Shown here: piece by piece, positions 1-9,725 of the stretch
How the letters are laid out: each line of letters opens with the position of its first letter
Numbering within the stretch: position 1 is the stretch's first letter
Source of the DNA: Planctomycetota bacterium
GTDB taxonomy: Bacteria; Planctomycetota; Phycisphaerae; FEN-1346
Direction: 5' to 3'
Assembly: GCA_026386995.1 (NCBI GenBank)
Contig: JAPLMO010000485.1
Coordinates: 1 to 13,088 of the forward strand
DNA length: 13,088 nt
Notes under the pieces: generated by a model
Seen by the model: the letters and a program-made list of their open reading frames with translations, nothing else
What the model was told of the DNA's origin: nothing
Database searches by the model: none
Program-made: the position numbers and the translations under genes

Positions 1-1
1 T

Positions 2-220
2 TACGGCTTTAGCGGGATCAGTTGGGCCGATGGCGACGTCTACGGCTACGATGGGATCGTCAGCGATGACGACGTCGGGCTTCAAGCCAACAATTACGGT
101 ATGCTGGCCGGTCAGTTGACGGGCGGGATCAGCGCGGTTCCCGAGCCGGCCACGCTGGCGCTCGTGGCGCTGGGTGTGGCGCTGCTCAGGCGTCGGCGTG
201 GCAACCGCGTGGGTGCATAG
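2..220 (+). CDS. PEP-CTERM sorting-domain protein, C-terminal fragment
   Basis: Only the last 72 codons and the TAG stop are in the window; the gene begins upstream. Residues 10-32 form an Asp/Gly-rich stretch (DGDVYGYDGIVSDDDVG) followed by LQANNYG, resembling the calcium-binding dockerin-like segment common just before the anchor in planctomycete exported proteins. The end is a textbook PEP-CTERM signal: V-P-E-P, a hydrophobic helix (ATLALVALGVALL), then an RRRR basic cluster. In known systems this tag directs export and processing by an exosortase, so the product is probably secreted or surface-attached; its enzymatic or binding role cannot be seen. After RRRR the protein runs on for GNRVGA, and the stop lies inside a small palindrome (209-227, 8-bp arms), so the final residues may come from repeat DNA. 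The PEP-CTERM call is firm; the dockerin resemblance is weaker. Confidence 0.85.
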   Translation, partial: YGFSGISWADGDVYGYDGIVSDDDVGLQANNYGMLAGQLTGGISAVPEPATLALVALGVALLRRRRGNRVGA

Positions 221-244
221 CACCCACCCTACATGCTTGAGCCT

Positions 245-276
245 TTGCGCGGTGGGTCTCCGGACCCACCGCGCAA
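245..276. repeat. Palindromic hairpin (14-bp perfect stem)
   Basis: The arms TTGCGCGGTGGGTC (245-258) and GACCCACCGCGCAA (263-276) are perfect inverse complements around a TCCG loop. This is the left hairpin of the degenerate double-hairpin unit. It starts 25 bases after the PEP-CTERM stop and could also stop or protect that transcript, but there is no U-run after it. Confidence 0.85.
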
Positions 277-306
277 GAATCGTCGTTGGCGCTTGCGAGA
301 AGGCTG

Positions 307-342
307 TTTCGCGCGGCGGGTCAGTAGACCCGCCGCGCGAAA
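307..342. repeat. Palindromic hairpin (16-bp perfect stem)
   Basis: The arms TTTCGCGCGGCGGGTC (307-322) and its exact inverse complement (327-342) flank an AGTA loop. It has the same GCGCGGCGGGT core as the hairpins at 662-693, 729-756, 6744-6771, 6809-6836 and 9546-9577, which marks it as a member of a dispersed palindrome family rather than a chance structure. Confidence 0.88.
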
Positions 343-376
343 CTTGCCCAAGTGGCGCTGTAGTATTAAGCGACAA

Positions 377-415
377 ACCATCCCGGAGGCCCTCAAGAAG
401 GGCCTCCGGGATGGT
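377..415 (+). terminator. Perfect 17-bp stem-loop, possible terminator
   Basis: Arms at 377-393 and 399-415 pair perfectly over 17 bases around the loop CAAGA. The core (TCCCGGAGGCCCT) differs from the GCGCGGCGGGT family, so this is a separate structure. The bases after it (GCGTTTATT) hold only a short T-rich run. It may end the PEP-CTERM transcript 157 bases after that gene's stop, or be another repeat class; structure is certain, function inferred. Confidence 0.5.
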
Positions 416-634
416 GCGTTTATTGGCTTCCTCCCGGAGGTTCCTCCGGTGCGCGGGCGATAAGAAACCCGGTCTGGCCTGCGCAGGATGCAGTGCGGGA
501 CCGGGACGTGTCCGGCCCCGCCGCACGGCACGGCTAGAACGAAATGCGGCAGCGATGATGCGGCCAAGACAATGCCCCGCTGGGGGTACGAGGATAGCGG
601 GAATTCCGACAATAAGTGGCCCGGCTCACCGGTA
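416..634. other. Intergenic stretch with no gene recognised
   Basis: Open frames here (for example the one ending at 463 and those crossing 540-640) lack ribosome binding sites and family-like residues, and they run through palindromes, which explains their Arg/Pro/Gly-rich translations. A short imperfect GC-rich palindrome lies near 431-447 (CCCGGAGG/CCTCCGG-type). I see no RNA gene or clear promoter. Confidence 0.5.
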
Positions 635-661
635 TAATGTGGCGGCGCTACTTTCAAGGTT

Positions 662-693
662 TTGCGCGGCGGGTACGGAGACCCGCTGCGCAA
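662..693. repeat. Hairpin 1 of MITE-like copy 1
   Basis: TTGCGCGGCGGGT (662-674) pairs with ACCCGCTGCGCAA (681-693) with one G:T position, around a 6-base loop. The left arm is inside the block identical to the second element. Confidence 0.8.
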
Positions 694-728
694 GAGTTCT
701 GCATGAGCGCGCCGGCAACCGGCAATTC

Positions 729-756
729 GCGCGGCGGTTCAGGAGAACCGCCGTGC
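729..756. repeat. Hairpin 2 of MITE-like copy 1
   Basis: GCGCGGCGGTTC (729-740) pairs with GAACCGCCGTGC (745-756) with one mismatch around the loop AGGA. Compared with the family core, GGGT has become GGTT and the opposite arm has changed to match, suggesting that pairing is conserved. Confidence 0.78.
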
Positions 757-938
757 ACAATACAGAAGTTGCGCTGTCGTAATAATCAGGTGTGGCCGGG
801 GGCTGCGGGGACTGATTTTGCGGTACTCGGGCCGCAGATGCCGATTTAACAAGCGGGGAAGGTCCGGCAGGGACGGCCGCGAGGGTTTCGCGTGACGGCT
901 CGCGCAGCGTCGGGCATGCCTCGGAAGGAGCAGGGGCC

Positions 939-2462
939 ATGGTGCAGGCGAATCGCCCTACGGCTCGGTTCATGGTGTTCGCTCTGGTGGCTGTGTTCAC
1001 GGCGGCCTTGACAATTGAGGCCCAGGCCCAGATGCGGACGTGCGGCCCGCCGCCGCCGGCCAAGCCGCAGCGCCGGACCGCGGGCGAGTCGTTCCCGCCG
1101 CTGCCGTTGCCGGCCACGCCGCTGCGGCGCAGCGAAAAGAAGCGCGAGCCCAGCCCGCCGGCCCTCATCGGCAAGGTCATCCTGGGCGACATCAAGTGGT
1201 CGACCGAGAACGGCCAGCGCACCAGTTACCGCGACTGGATGACCGACCCGGCCGACGTGCGGAACCTCCTCCAGTGGACCAACAATCAGTTGCACGTCCG
1301 TTACCGCCCCGTCGACACCGACCTGGCGAGTTTCTCCTACGACCCGACCGAACTGCCGATCCTCTACTTCACGGGCCACGACGCCTTTACCCTGAAGCCC
1401 GAGATGATCGTCAAACTGCGGCAGTACTGCGTGGACGGCGGCACGATCCTCGGCGATGCCTGCTGCGGCTCGCCGGACTTCAACAATGCCTTCCGGACCC
1501 TGGCAAAGGAGATGTTCCCGAAACGGCCGATGGAACCCCTGCCGCAGGACCATCCGCTCTACTCCTCGTTCTTTCCGATTACGAGCATCCGCTACGCCGT
1601 CGACCAGGCCGAGAAGGACGACGTGCCACACCTGGAGGCCGTCAGTATCGGTTGCCGCGCGGCGATCATCTACGGCGGCGGCTACGACCTTTCGTGCGGC
1701 TGGGACAACCACACCCATGCGACCGGCAATCGCATGCTGCCGGCCAGCGCCCTTAAGATCGGCGCCAACATCGTCACCTACACCCTGGCAACGTACGAAC
1801 TGGGGCGGTTCCTGGCCACGGAAAAGGTTTACCACCAGAAGGGCGACCCGACGCGCGACCAACTGGTCATAGCCCAGATCGTCCACGACGGCGACTGGGA
1901 TACCCAGCCGGCGAGCCTGATGTCGCTCATGAAGTACCTGGCCGAAAACACCACCGTCTCGGTCCAGTTCAAGAAGGAGGACGTGGACCTGAGGAGCATC
2001 GACGCCTTCCGCCATCCGATCCTCTACATTACCGGCCACGAGGACTTCAAACTCTCGGACGAGGAAGTCAACAACCTCCGCCGGTACCTTGCGGCTGGCG
2101 GCGTGCTGGTGGGCAACTCCTGCTGCGGACGCAAGTCGTTCGACGCGGCCTTCCGCCGCGAGATCGCCCGCGTGCTGCCCGACAACAAACTCGAGCGCGT
2201 CGCGCTGGACCACCCCGTCTACAAGAGCGTGTTCCCCATCCAGAAGGTCGAGTACACGCCGCTGGCCTTGCACGATTATCCGGGCCTCGACCGGCCCACC
2301 CTGGAGGGCATCCAGATCGACAACCAGTTGCGGGTCATCTACAGCCCGATGGGCCTGGTGAACGGCTGGTCGGGCGCGCCGAACCCGTACGACCGCGGAT
2401 ATGCCAGCAACGATGCCCTGCGGCTGGGCATCAACATCCTCGTTTACGCGATGACGCACTGA
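939..2462 (+). CDS. Secreted protein with two tandem DUF4159 domains
   Basis: The ATG at 939 is 8 bases after GGAAGGAG, which fixes the start. The 507-residue product begins with a Sec signal peptide (basic n-region, hydrophobic core about 11-25, likely cleavage after AQA at 28-30), then a Pro/Arg-rich linker to about residue 75. Two homologous domains follow, about 76-285 and 305-505. Each has the DUF4159 pattern: ILYxTGHxxF (141-150, 361-370), GGxxxGxxCCG (167-177, 387-397), then FxxAFR (181-186, 401-406), and a DHPxYxSxFPI segment (204-214, 424-434). The biochemical activity of DUF4159 is unknown to me. Members are often encoded with MoxR ATPases in planctomycetes, and here the ATPase gene follows after 38 bases, so co-transcription is likely. 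The tandem duplication inside one chain is a noteworthy feature. The product should act outside the cytoplasmic membrane. Confidence 0.88.
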   Translation: MVQANRPTARFMVFALVAVFTAALTIEAQAQMRTCGPPPPAKPQRRTAGESFPPLPLPATPLRRSEKKREPSPPALIGKVILGDIKWSTENGQRTSYRDWMTDPADVRNLLQWTNNQLHVRYRPVDTDLASFSYDPTELPILYFTGHDAFTLKPEMIVKLRQYCVDGGTILGDACCGSPDFNNAFRTLAKEMFPKRPMEPLPQDHPLYSSFFPITSIRYAVDQAEKDDVPHLEAVSIGCRAAIIYGGGYDLSCGWDNHTHATGNRMLPASALKIGANIVTYTLATYELGRFLATEKVYHQKGDPTRDQLVIAQIVHDGDWDTQPASLMSLMKYLAENTTVSVQFKKEDVDLRSIDAFRHPILYITGHEDFKLSDEEVNNLRRYLAAGGVLVGNSCCGRKSFDAAFRREIARVLPDNKLERVALDHPVYKSVFPIQKVEYTPLALHDYPGLDRPTLEGIQIDNQLRVIYSPMGLVNGWSGAPNPYDRGYASNDALRLGINILVYAMTH

Positions 2463-2500
2463 GTTGTTTAGTTACCTCTAAACGACGCAAGGAGACTTCT

Positions 2501-3703
<1,203 letters not shown>

Positions 3704-3739
3704 CGTTTCTCTTGCCGGCGATGTGCGTGCGGCCGCAGC

Positions 3740-4531
3740 CTATTCTTCCTGGGGCAGTAGCGGGACTTCTTTGACTTTAATCCCGCTCTTTTCCGCAACG
3801 AATTCAAGCATCGGACGATCTGTGGCAGGGTCGGCACGTCGCAAGGGATCCTTTGAAGCAAGCACCTCTCCGTTCTTAAACAGGATGCACCAGCGAGGAC
3901 GGTCGACGACGGGATTTTGCATCGAAGCTCGCGAGTGCGAGGCCCAGTAGATGGCTTCAACCTCATCGTATTTCCGCACAACCGACCCAACGCTCATCAG
4001 GCGATTGATATAAATGAAATCTTGCGAAAAGGCGGCGTAGCAGTCCAGCATAAGGAAAAGGGCCGGAACAAACAACACGGCAAAGCCCGTCAGCACGGAC
4101 CGGCATACCCTCGTGGCATCGAAACCGGCTTTCAGGCTCGTATAACGCAGGAACCGGTCATAGCGGTCTCCAAGTAACAGGAAAAGCACCCCAAATGCGA
4201 CAAAAGGGGCAAGGCTCATCGCAAGGAAACCTGCCGGAAGGAGCAACGCAAGGGGGTTAATTCCAACATAGTACACGTCCTGGAGCGCGGCACCTGCCTG
4301 CCATTCGAAAGCAAACATAAGAAGGCGGTAAAGCCCATAGCCTATCAGGCCCACCGATCCAAGCCAGACAAGTGTTGCAACAGCGTCCCATCTGTTGCCA
4401 AATTCGCGTTGGAGAACTTCCAACGTCGGCCCATCTTTCGCCAGACGGGGCGGAATGAAGCGGCGCAATAAGAGCAGGCCGGCGCCAACACCGACGGCGA
4501 CGAAGGCCTGCGTCATTGGCTCTGTCGTCAT
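3740..4531 (-). CDS. Uncharacterised multi-pass membrane protein
   Basis: I do not recognise the family. I chose the ATG at 4531, with GAGGG 7 bases upstream, over an in-frame GTG at 4585 that lies inside a palindrome; this gives 263 residues. Likely membrane helices are about 7-22, 50-75, 93-120 and 145-163, followed by a soluble C-terminal domain (about 171-263) containing a Tyr/Trp-rich stretch and ending in acidic LLPQEE. There are no obvious catalytic motifs. It lies 72 bases downstream of the transglutaminase-like gene on the same strand, so the two could share a transcript, although a short hairpin (4575-4591) sits between them. It ends 36 bases from the convergent MoxR stop. Base composition is visibly less GC-rich than its neighbours, with many A/T-ending codons, which suggests a different history. 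Stop codon TAG. Confidence 0.72.
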   Translation of the reverse strand: MTTEPMTQAFVAVGVGAGLLLLRRFIPPRLAKDGPTLEVLQREFGNRWDAVATLVWLGSVGLIGYGLYRLLMFAFEWQAGAALQDVYYVGINPLALLLPAGFLAMSLAPFVAFGVLFLLLGDRYDRFLRYTSLKAGFDATRVCRSVLTGFAVLFVPALFLMLDCYAAFSQDFIYINRLMSVGSVVRKYDEVEAIYWASHSRASMQNPVVDRPRWCILFKNGEVLASKDPLRRADPATDRPMLEFVAEKSGIKVKEVPLLPQEE

Positions 4532-4574
4532 ACTCCAACCCTCGTCGAATTGCCCCGCGCATACGTGGGGTTTG

Positions 4575-4591
4575 CCGGCCTGCACGGCCGG
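4575..4591. repeat. Short hairpin between two minus-strand genes
   Basis: CCGGCC (4575-4580) and GGCCGG (4586-4591) pair around the loop TGCAC. It lies between the transglutaminase-like stop and the start of the membrane protein gene. It may be a remnant of the GCACGGCCGGC palindrome family seen at 6496-6564, or a weak attenuator; there is no T-run. Confidence 0.4.
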
Positions 4592-4603
4592 GGCTCGATC
4601 TTA

Positions 4604-6442
4604 CTACTTCTTCGGCTTCGGAAGTTTGGCCTGCCAGGTGTCGGCGTCGGCGGCGCGGCCGGCGGCGCGGAGGGCCTCGACGTAGGCATTCACCACATGG
4701 ACCCACGCGGTGTTCTTCAGGTCGTATTTGCGGTTGAAGTCTTCCTGGTACTCTGGGACCTTGGCCGCCATCATGGCCATGTACTTCAGCATCATGTCCT
4801 GCTTCTTGTCCTCCTGCATGATCTTGACGGCGCGGTCGAAGAGGACCACGAAGCCGTAGTGCTGATTGGCGTACTTCTCGGAGCACAGGACGTAGCCTTT
4901 CAGGGCATCGTCGCGGCGGCCGACGGCTTCCGTGTACTGGCCCTGGAAGGCCCGCAGCCGCACCGACAGGTCGGGTCGCTTGGCGGCCTCGTACATGGCG
5001 AATGCCTTGTCGAGGAGTTGGAGGTTCCTGGCCACCTCGGCGTCGGTGGGCTTGGAGTCGGGCTTCATACGCGGCTGAAGGATTTTGCTGAGGACCTCGA
5101 ACATCAGGTCGGGATAGTTCGCGAACGACTTATACATCGCGTCGTACATCTTCTCGCCCAGTTCCTGGGACACGACGCCCTTGGAGCACCACAAGGCCAC
5201 CAGGCGCCACGGCATGTCGCAGTAAGGGTTGCGCTGGACGGCCCCTTCCAGGATCGCCAGGGCCTTGGCGACGTCCTCTTCCTGGATGATCTGTGCGATG
5301 TAGTACGCCACGGCGGCGTCGAGCCAGCCGGGGTACGACCGGGCGACCGCCAGGGCCTTCAACTCCAGGTCGCGGTCGAGCGTTTCCCGTTGTACTAGCG
5401 GATCGAACATGACGCCCGTGTAGTAGCGGTCGTAGTCGAACCGGCCCGATGAAAGGAGGCCGATCGACTCCCGCTCGCGGCCGACCCAAGCGACCCATGC
5501 GTGGCCACCGCGCTCGCCTTCGCCGCCGACGTAGATGCTAGGCACGCCGAAACTCTTGAGCACCCGCGAGGCGTAATAGGCGCGGTGCATGCAGATGCCG
5601 CCCTTGGCCAGGATGGTGGCCAGCGTCCAGGCCGTATCGTCCTTGGCCGCATTGATGAGGCTGTCGTTGTACGCAATGTCGTAGTAGATCTTGCCGAAGG
5701 CGCCCGGCGGGGTATTGCCGTAGCGCTGAAGCGCCCAGCCCCGCTCTTCAAGCGGCAGGTCGTTGTCGGCCACGTAAAGGAGGATCGGCCAGGGCGTGGT
5801 CTTCAGCGGCATCTTCATCGCGCGCTCGTACTTGAGGTACCAGCCGAACGAGTCCTCGATGGACGGCACTTCTCTGCCCGCGTTGGCGAAGCGGACATCC
5901 CTGCCGCGTACGCCCTTTGCGCCTGCCCGGCCGTAGACCAGTGCCATCGCCAGGGCCAGGTGATGGTAGTTCTTCACATGGTCTCCGTATTTCACCTTCA
6001 GCGTCTCGAGCGCCCGGAAGACCTCGGGGTCGAACTTGGGGAAGAGGATAACGACCAGCGGGTCGCGCAGGTCTTTGTTTGCCGAAAGCCAGGTCCAGAA
6101 CTCTGCGGAGACGCCGGCGGGGGCCTTGAGTTTCTGCCAGGCCATGGCGGCCGCGAACTCCTTGAACTCAATGATGAGGGCATCGGTCAGTTTGCCTTTG
6201 AGGGCGTCGGCCTTCACGCGCGCCAGCAGTTCTCCGGGGGACGATGTGGCCGCCGTCGGCGCCGCGGCCGGCGTTGCCGCGGTTCCCGGGGCGCCGGGGG
6301 CGGACGGTGCGGTGCCGACCGGCGTGGCGGCCGGGGATTTTGCCGCAGGGCGCGAAGGGCTTATGCTCACCGCCCCGAGGGCCGCCGCGCTCGCTGCCGC
6401 CAACAGGAGAATCGCGATTGCCGCCCTTGTACCCATAGCCAT
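4604..6442 (-). CDS. Secreted transglutaminase-like protein with helical-repeat C-terminus
   Basis: The ATG at 6442 is preceded by GAAGAGGG with 6-base spacing. The 612-residue product starts with a signal peptide (hydrophobic about 7-24), then an Ala/Pro/Thr-rich linker (about 27-70). The region 270-345 looks like a transglutaminase-like cysteine-protease fold: GGICMHRA with C284, then RGGHAWVAW with H314, then GRFDYD with D336 or D338, in the Cys-His-Asp order and spacing of the family. From about 365 to 605 the sequence is helical and TPR-like (for example AKALAILEGAVQRNP). It probably acts in the periplasm on proteins or peptides; the substrate is unknown. The stop is TAG followed at once by TAA. 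The gene converges on the DUF4159-MoxR pair. In other bacteria transglutaminase-like proteins accompany MoxR and DUF58, so a link is possible but inferred. The catalytic assignment needs a structural comparison. Confidence 0.75.
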   Translation of the reverse strand: MAMGTRAAIAILLLAAASAAALGAVSISPSRPAAKSPAATPVGTAPSAPGAPGTAATPAAAPTAATSSPGELLARVKADALKGKLTDALIIEFKEFAAAMAWQKLKAPAGVSAEFWTWLSANKDLRDPLVVILFPKFDPEVFRALETLKVKYGDHVKNYHHLALAMALVYGRAGAKGVRGRDVRFANAGREVPSIEDSFGWYLKYERAMKMPLKTTPWPILLYVADNDLPLEERGWALQRYGNTPPGAFGKIYYDIAYNDSLINAAKDDTAWTLATILAKGGICMHRAYYASRVLKSFGVPSIYVGGEGERGGHAWVAWVGRERESIGLLSSGRFDYDRYYTGVMFDPLVQRETLDRDLELKALAVARSYPGWLDAAVAYYIAQIIQEEDVAKALAILEGAVQRNPYCDMPWRLVALWCSKGVVSQELGEKMYDAMYKSFANYPDLMFEVLSKILQPRMKPDSKPTDAEVARNLQLLDKAFAMYEAAKRPDLSVRLRAFQGQYTEAVGRRDDALKGYVLCSEKYANQHYGFVVLFDRAVKIMQEDKKQDMMLKYMAMMAAKVPEYQEDFNRKYDLKNTAWVHVVNAYVEALRAAGRAADADTWQAKLPKPKK

Positions 6443-6471
6443 GACTGCCCTCTTCTCGCAATGCCTCAGTT

Positions 6472-6587
6472 ACGGGTGCTTCTCCCCTCGCAGATGTGGC
6501 ACGGCCGGCTTGCCCGGCCGTGGTGCCGTGCCAGAAACACGGCCGGACAAGCCGGCCGTGCCACCCTCGGTAACGAAAGGCACCCGT
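6472..6587. repeat. Composite palindrome, GCACGGCCGGC family
   Basis: Inner arms of 17 bases (6496-6512 and 6548-6564) are perfect inverse complements across a 35-base centre. Each half also contains its own small CACGGCCGG/CCGGCCGTG hairpin (6500-6522 and 6538-6560). Outer arms ACGGGTGC (6472-6479) and GCACCCGT (6580-6587) also pair. The unit differs in sequence from the GCGCGGCGGGT family. It lies in the likely 5' leader of the transglutaminase-like gene, where it could affect transcript stability, or it may simply be a dispersed repeat. Confidence 0.75.
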
Positions 6588-6590
6588 GAT

Positions 6591-6605
6591 AAGGGGTTAC
6601 CCCTT
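6591..6605. repeat. Small palindrome AAGGGGTTACCCCTT
   Basis: A 6-bp perfect stem with a TTA loop lies three bases beyond the composite palindrome. Its AAGGGG/CCCCTT arms equal those of the palindrome near the window end (13047-13063), although the loops differ. Confidence 0.5.
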
Positions 6606-6652
6606 CTCGCAAGATGAATCCGATCTGGCCAGAGCCTTCTCGTGCCTGGAGG

Positions 6653-6678
6653 ATTATACGATATCGGAGGGCTGTCAA
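6653..6678 (-). promoter_or_regulatory. Candidate promoter for the transglutaminase-like gene
   Basis: On the minus strand TTGACA (6678-6673) and TATAAT (6658-6653) are both exact sigma-70 consensus hexamers. The spacer is only 14 bases, shorter than the usual 16-18, so this is either a weak or regulated promoter or a coincidence. It would give a leader of roughly 200 bases holding both palindromes above. Confidence 0.4.
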
Positions 6679-6743
6679 CGAGATGATACCGGCGCGCGGC
6701 CGTACTGAAGCAATTAATATGACAGCGCTACTTTCAAGGTTTT

Positions 6744-6771
6744 GCGCGGCGGGTCTCCGTACCCGCCGCGC
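6744..6771. repeat. Hairpin 1 of MITE-like copy 2
   Basis: GCGCGGCGGGT (6744-6754) pairs perfectly with ACCCGCCGCGC (6761-6771) around the loop CTCCGT. Confidence 0.82.
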
Positions 6772-6808
6772 CGACTGCCGCTAAACTTTGCGAACACGCG
6801 GCATTTTC

Positions 6809-6836
6809 GCGCGGCGGGTACGGCGACCCGCCGCGC
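6809..6836. repeat. Hairpin 2 of MITE-like copy 2
   Basis: The same 11-bp arms as the first hairpin (6809-6819 and 6826-6836) surround the loop ACGGCG. Confidence 0.82.
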
Positions 6837-6868
6837 AAATCGCAATCCAGCGTTGTTGTATTAGGAGC

Positions 6869-6904
6869 GGGGCGCGGCCACCCGCTGCGGGATTGCCGTG
6901 CCCC
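6869..6904 (-). terminator. Weak stem-loop downstream of glgP
   Basis: GGGGCGCGG (6869-6877) and CCGTGCCCC (6896-6904) pair with one non-Watson-Crick position, beginning 24 bases beyond the glgP stop. There is no T-tract after it on the minus strand, so termination is only a possibility. Confidence 0.3.
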
Positions 6905-6927
6905 ACCGTAACTTCTGATTCAGCGCT

Positions 6928-9447
<2,520 letters not shown>

Positions 9448-9545
9448 AAAGCACACCCCTCTCCTTATAGGCCGGGGTGCGCTTCGTAGGGTATACTAAA
9501 CATCGGCAGAAGCGGCCCAGCGCATTAAACGATTGTTGAACCAAG

Positions 9546-9577
9546 TCGCGCGGTGGGCAAGACTGCCCGCCGCGCGA
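9546..9577. repeat. Solo palindrome of the GCGCGGCGGGT family
   Basis: TCGCGCGGTGGGCA (9546-9559) pairs with TGCCCGCCGCGCGA (9564-9577) with one G:T position around the loop AGAC. I do not see the second hairpin or the terminal repeats of the larger elements. It lies in the divergent glgP-secA intergenic region. Confidence 0.78.
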
Positions 9578-9637
9578 TCATGCGCTGAAAGCCGGTTCGG
9601 AAACAGCCTCTTAGCCCGGCGCGGCCGGGCGCTTACA

Positions 9638-9666
9638 TTGACGCCGGCGCGCATGTCCGATATACT
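9638..9666 (+). promoter_or_regulatory. Sigma-70-type promoter of secA
   Basis: TTGACG (9638-9643) and TATACT (9661-9666) each match consensus at five of six positions and are separated by exactly 17 bases. The expected transcription start is near 9673, leaving a leader of about 53 bases before the secA ATG. This also argues against the upstream TTG at 9672 as the translation start. Confidence 0.72.
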
Positions 9667-9725
9667 TTGCGTTGGATGCTGCGCCACTGGCGCGGCCTTC
9701 GCTGCGCATCCATTGCGAGAACTCT

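Larger units (their letters stand above)
217..370. repeat. Degenerate double-hairpin repeat, relative of the 635-786 element
   Basis: Two strong palindromes (245-276 and 307-342) are followed by GCGCTGTAGTATTAAG at 355-370. This closely matches the right end of the 635-786 element (771-786) and, less closely, that of the 6714-6864 element (6849-6864). Hairpin spacing and total length fit the same ~151-bp unit. The left end is poorly conserved and would overlap the PEP-CTERM stop codon, so the left boundary is an estimate from the length of the better copies. Confidence 0.55.
635..786. mobile_element. MITE-like double-hairpin element, copy 1 (~152 bp)
   Basis: This non-coding unit has two internal hairpins (662-693 and 729-756, each with one mismatch) between ends that are imperfect inverse complements: left TAATGTGGCGGCGCTAC (635-651), right GCGCTGTCGTAATAAT (771-786). 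A second copy at 6714-6864 has almost the same length and hairpin spacing, and the two are identical over 30 bases (645-674 and 6725-6754). Small size, terminal inverted repeats, no coding capacity and dispersal fit a miniature inverted-repeat element or a REP/BIME-type pair. No transposase is in the window and I could not identify a target-site duplication. Confidence 0.6.
6714..6864. mobile_element. MITE-like double-hairpin element, copy 2 (~151 bp)
   Basis: The ends TTAATATGACAGCGCTAC (6714-6731) and AGCGTTGTTGTATTAG (6849-6864) are imperfect inverse complements. Between them are two perfect 11-bp hairpins (6744-6771 and 6809-6836). It shares a 30-base identical block (6725-6754) with copy 1. 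It sits between glgP and the transglutaminase-like gene and has no reading frame with gene-like features. Confidence 0.62.

Noticed and set aside
633..638. Perfect TATAAT as a promoter for the DUF4159 gene
   Set aside because: No acceptable -35 hexamer lies 16-18 bases upstream, it is 300 bases from the start codon, and it overlaps the left end of the MITE-like element.
245..786. CRISPR-like array of regularly repeated palindromes
   Set aside because: The hairpins are unevenly spaced, differ in sequence and arm length, have no constant spacer size, and no cas gene is present.
174..849. Several open frames in the repeat-rich gap after the PEP-CTERM gene
   Set aside because: They run through GCGCGGCGGGT palindromes, giving repeated RGGS-DPPR-like peptides, overlap each other on both strands, and lack ribosome binding sites.
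846..2459. A 537-codon minus-strand open frame opposite the DUF4159 gene
   Set aside because: Composition shadow of the plus-strand gene, which has a signal peptide, a good ribosome site and family motifs.
4532..4585. GTG start adding 18 residues to the membrane protein
   Set aside because: It is inside a hairpin with no ribosome site, whereas the ATG at 4531 follows GAGGG at good spacing and begins just before the first hydrophobic helix.
9672..9725. Upstream TTG start adding 18 residues to SecA
   Set aside because: It lies at the predicted transcription start of the 9638-9666 promoter, and the ATG at 9726 yields a normal SecA N-terminus.
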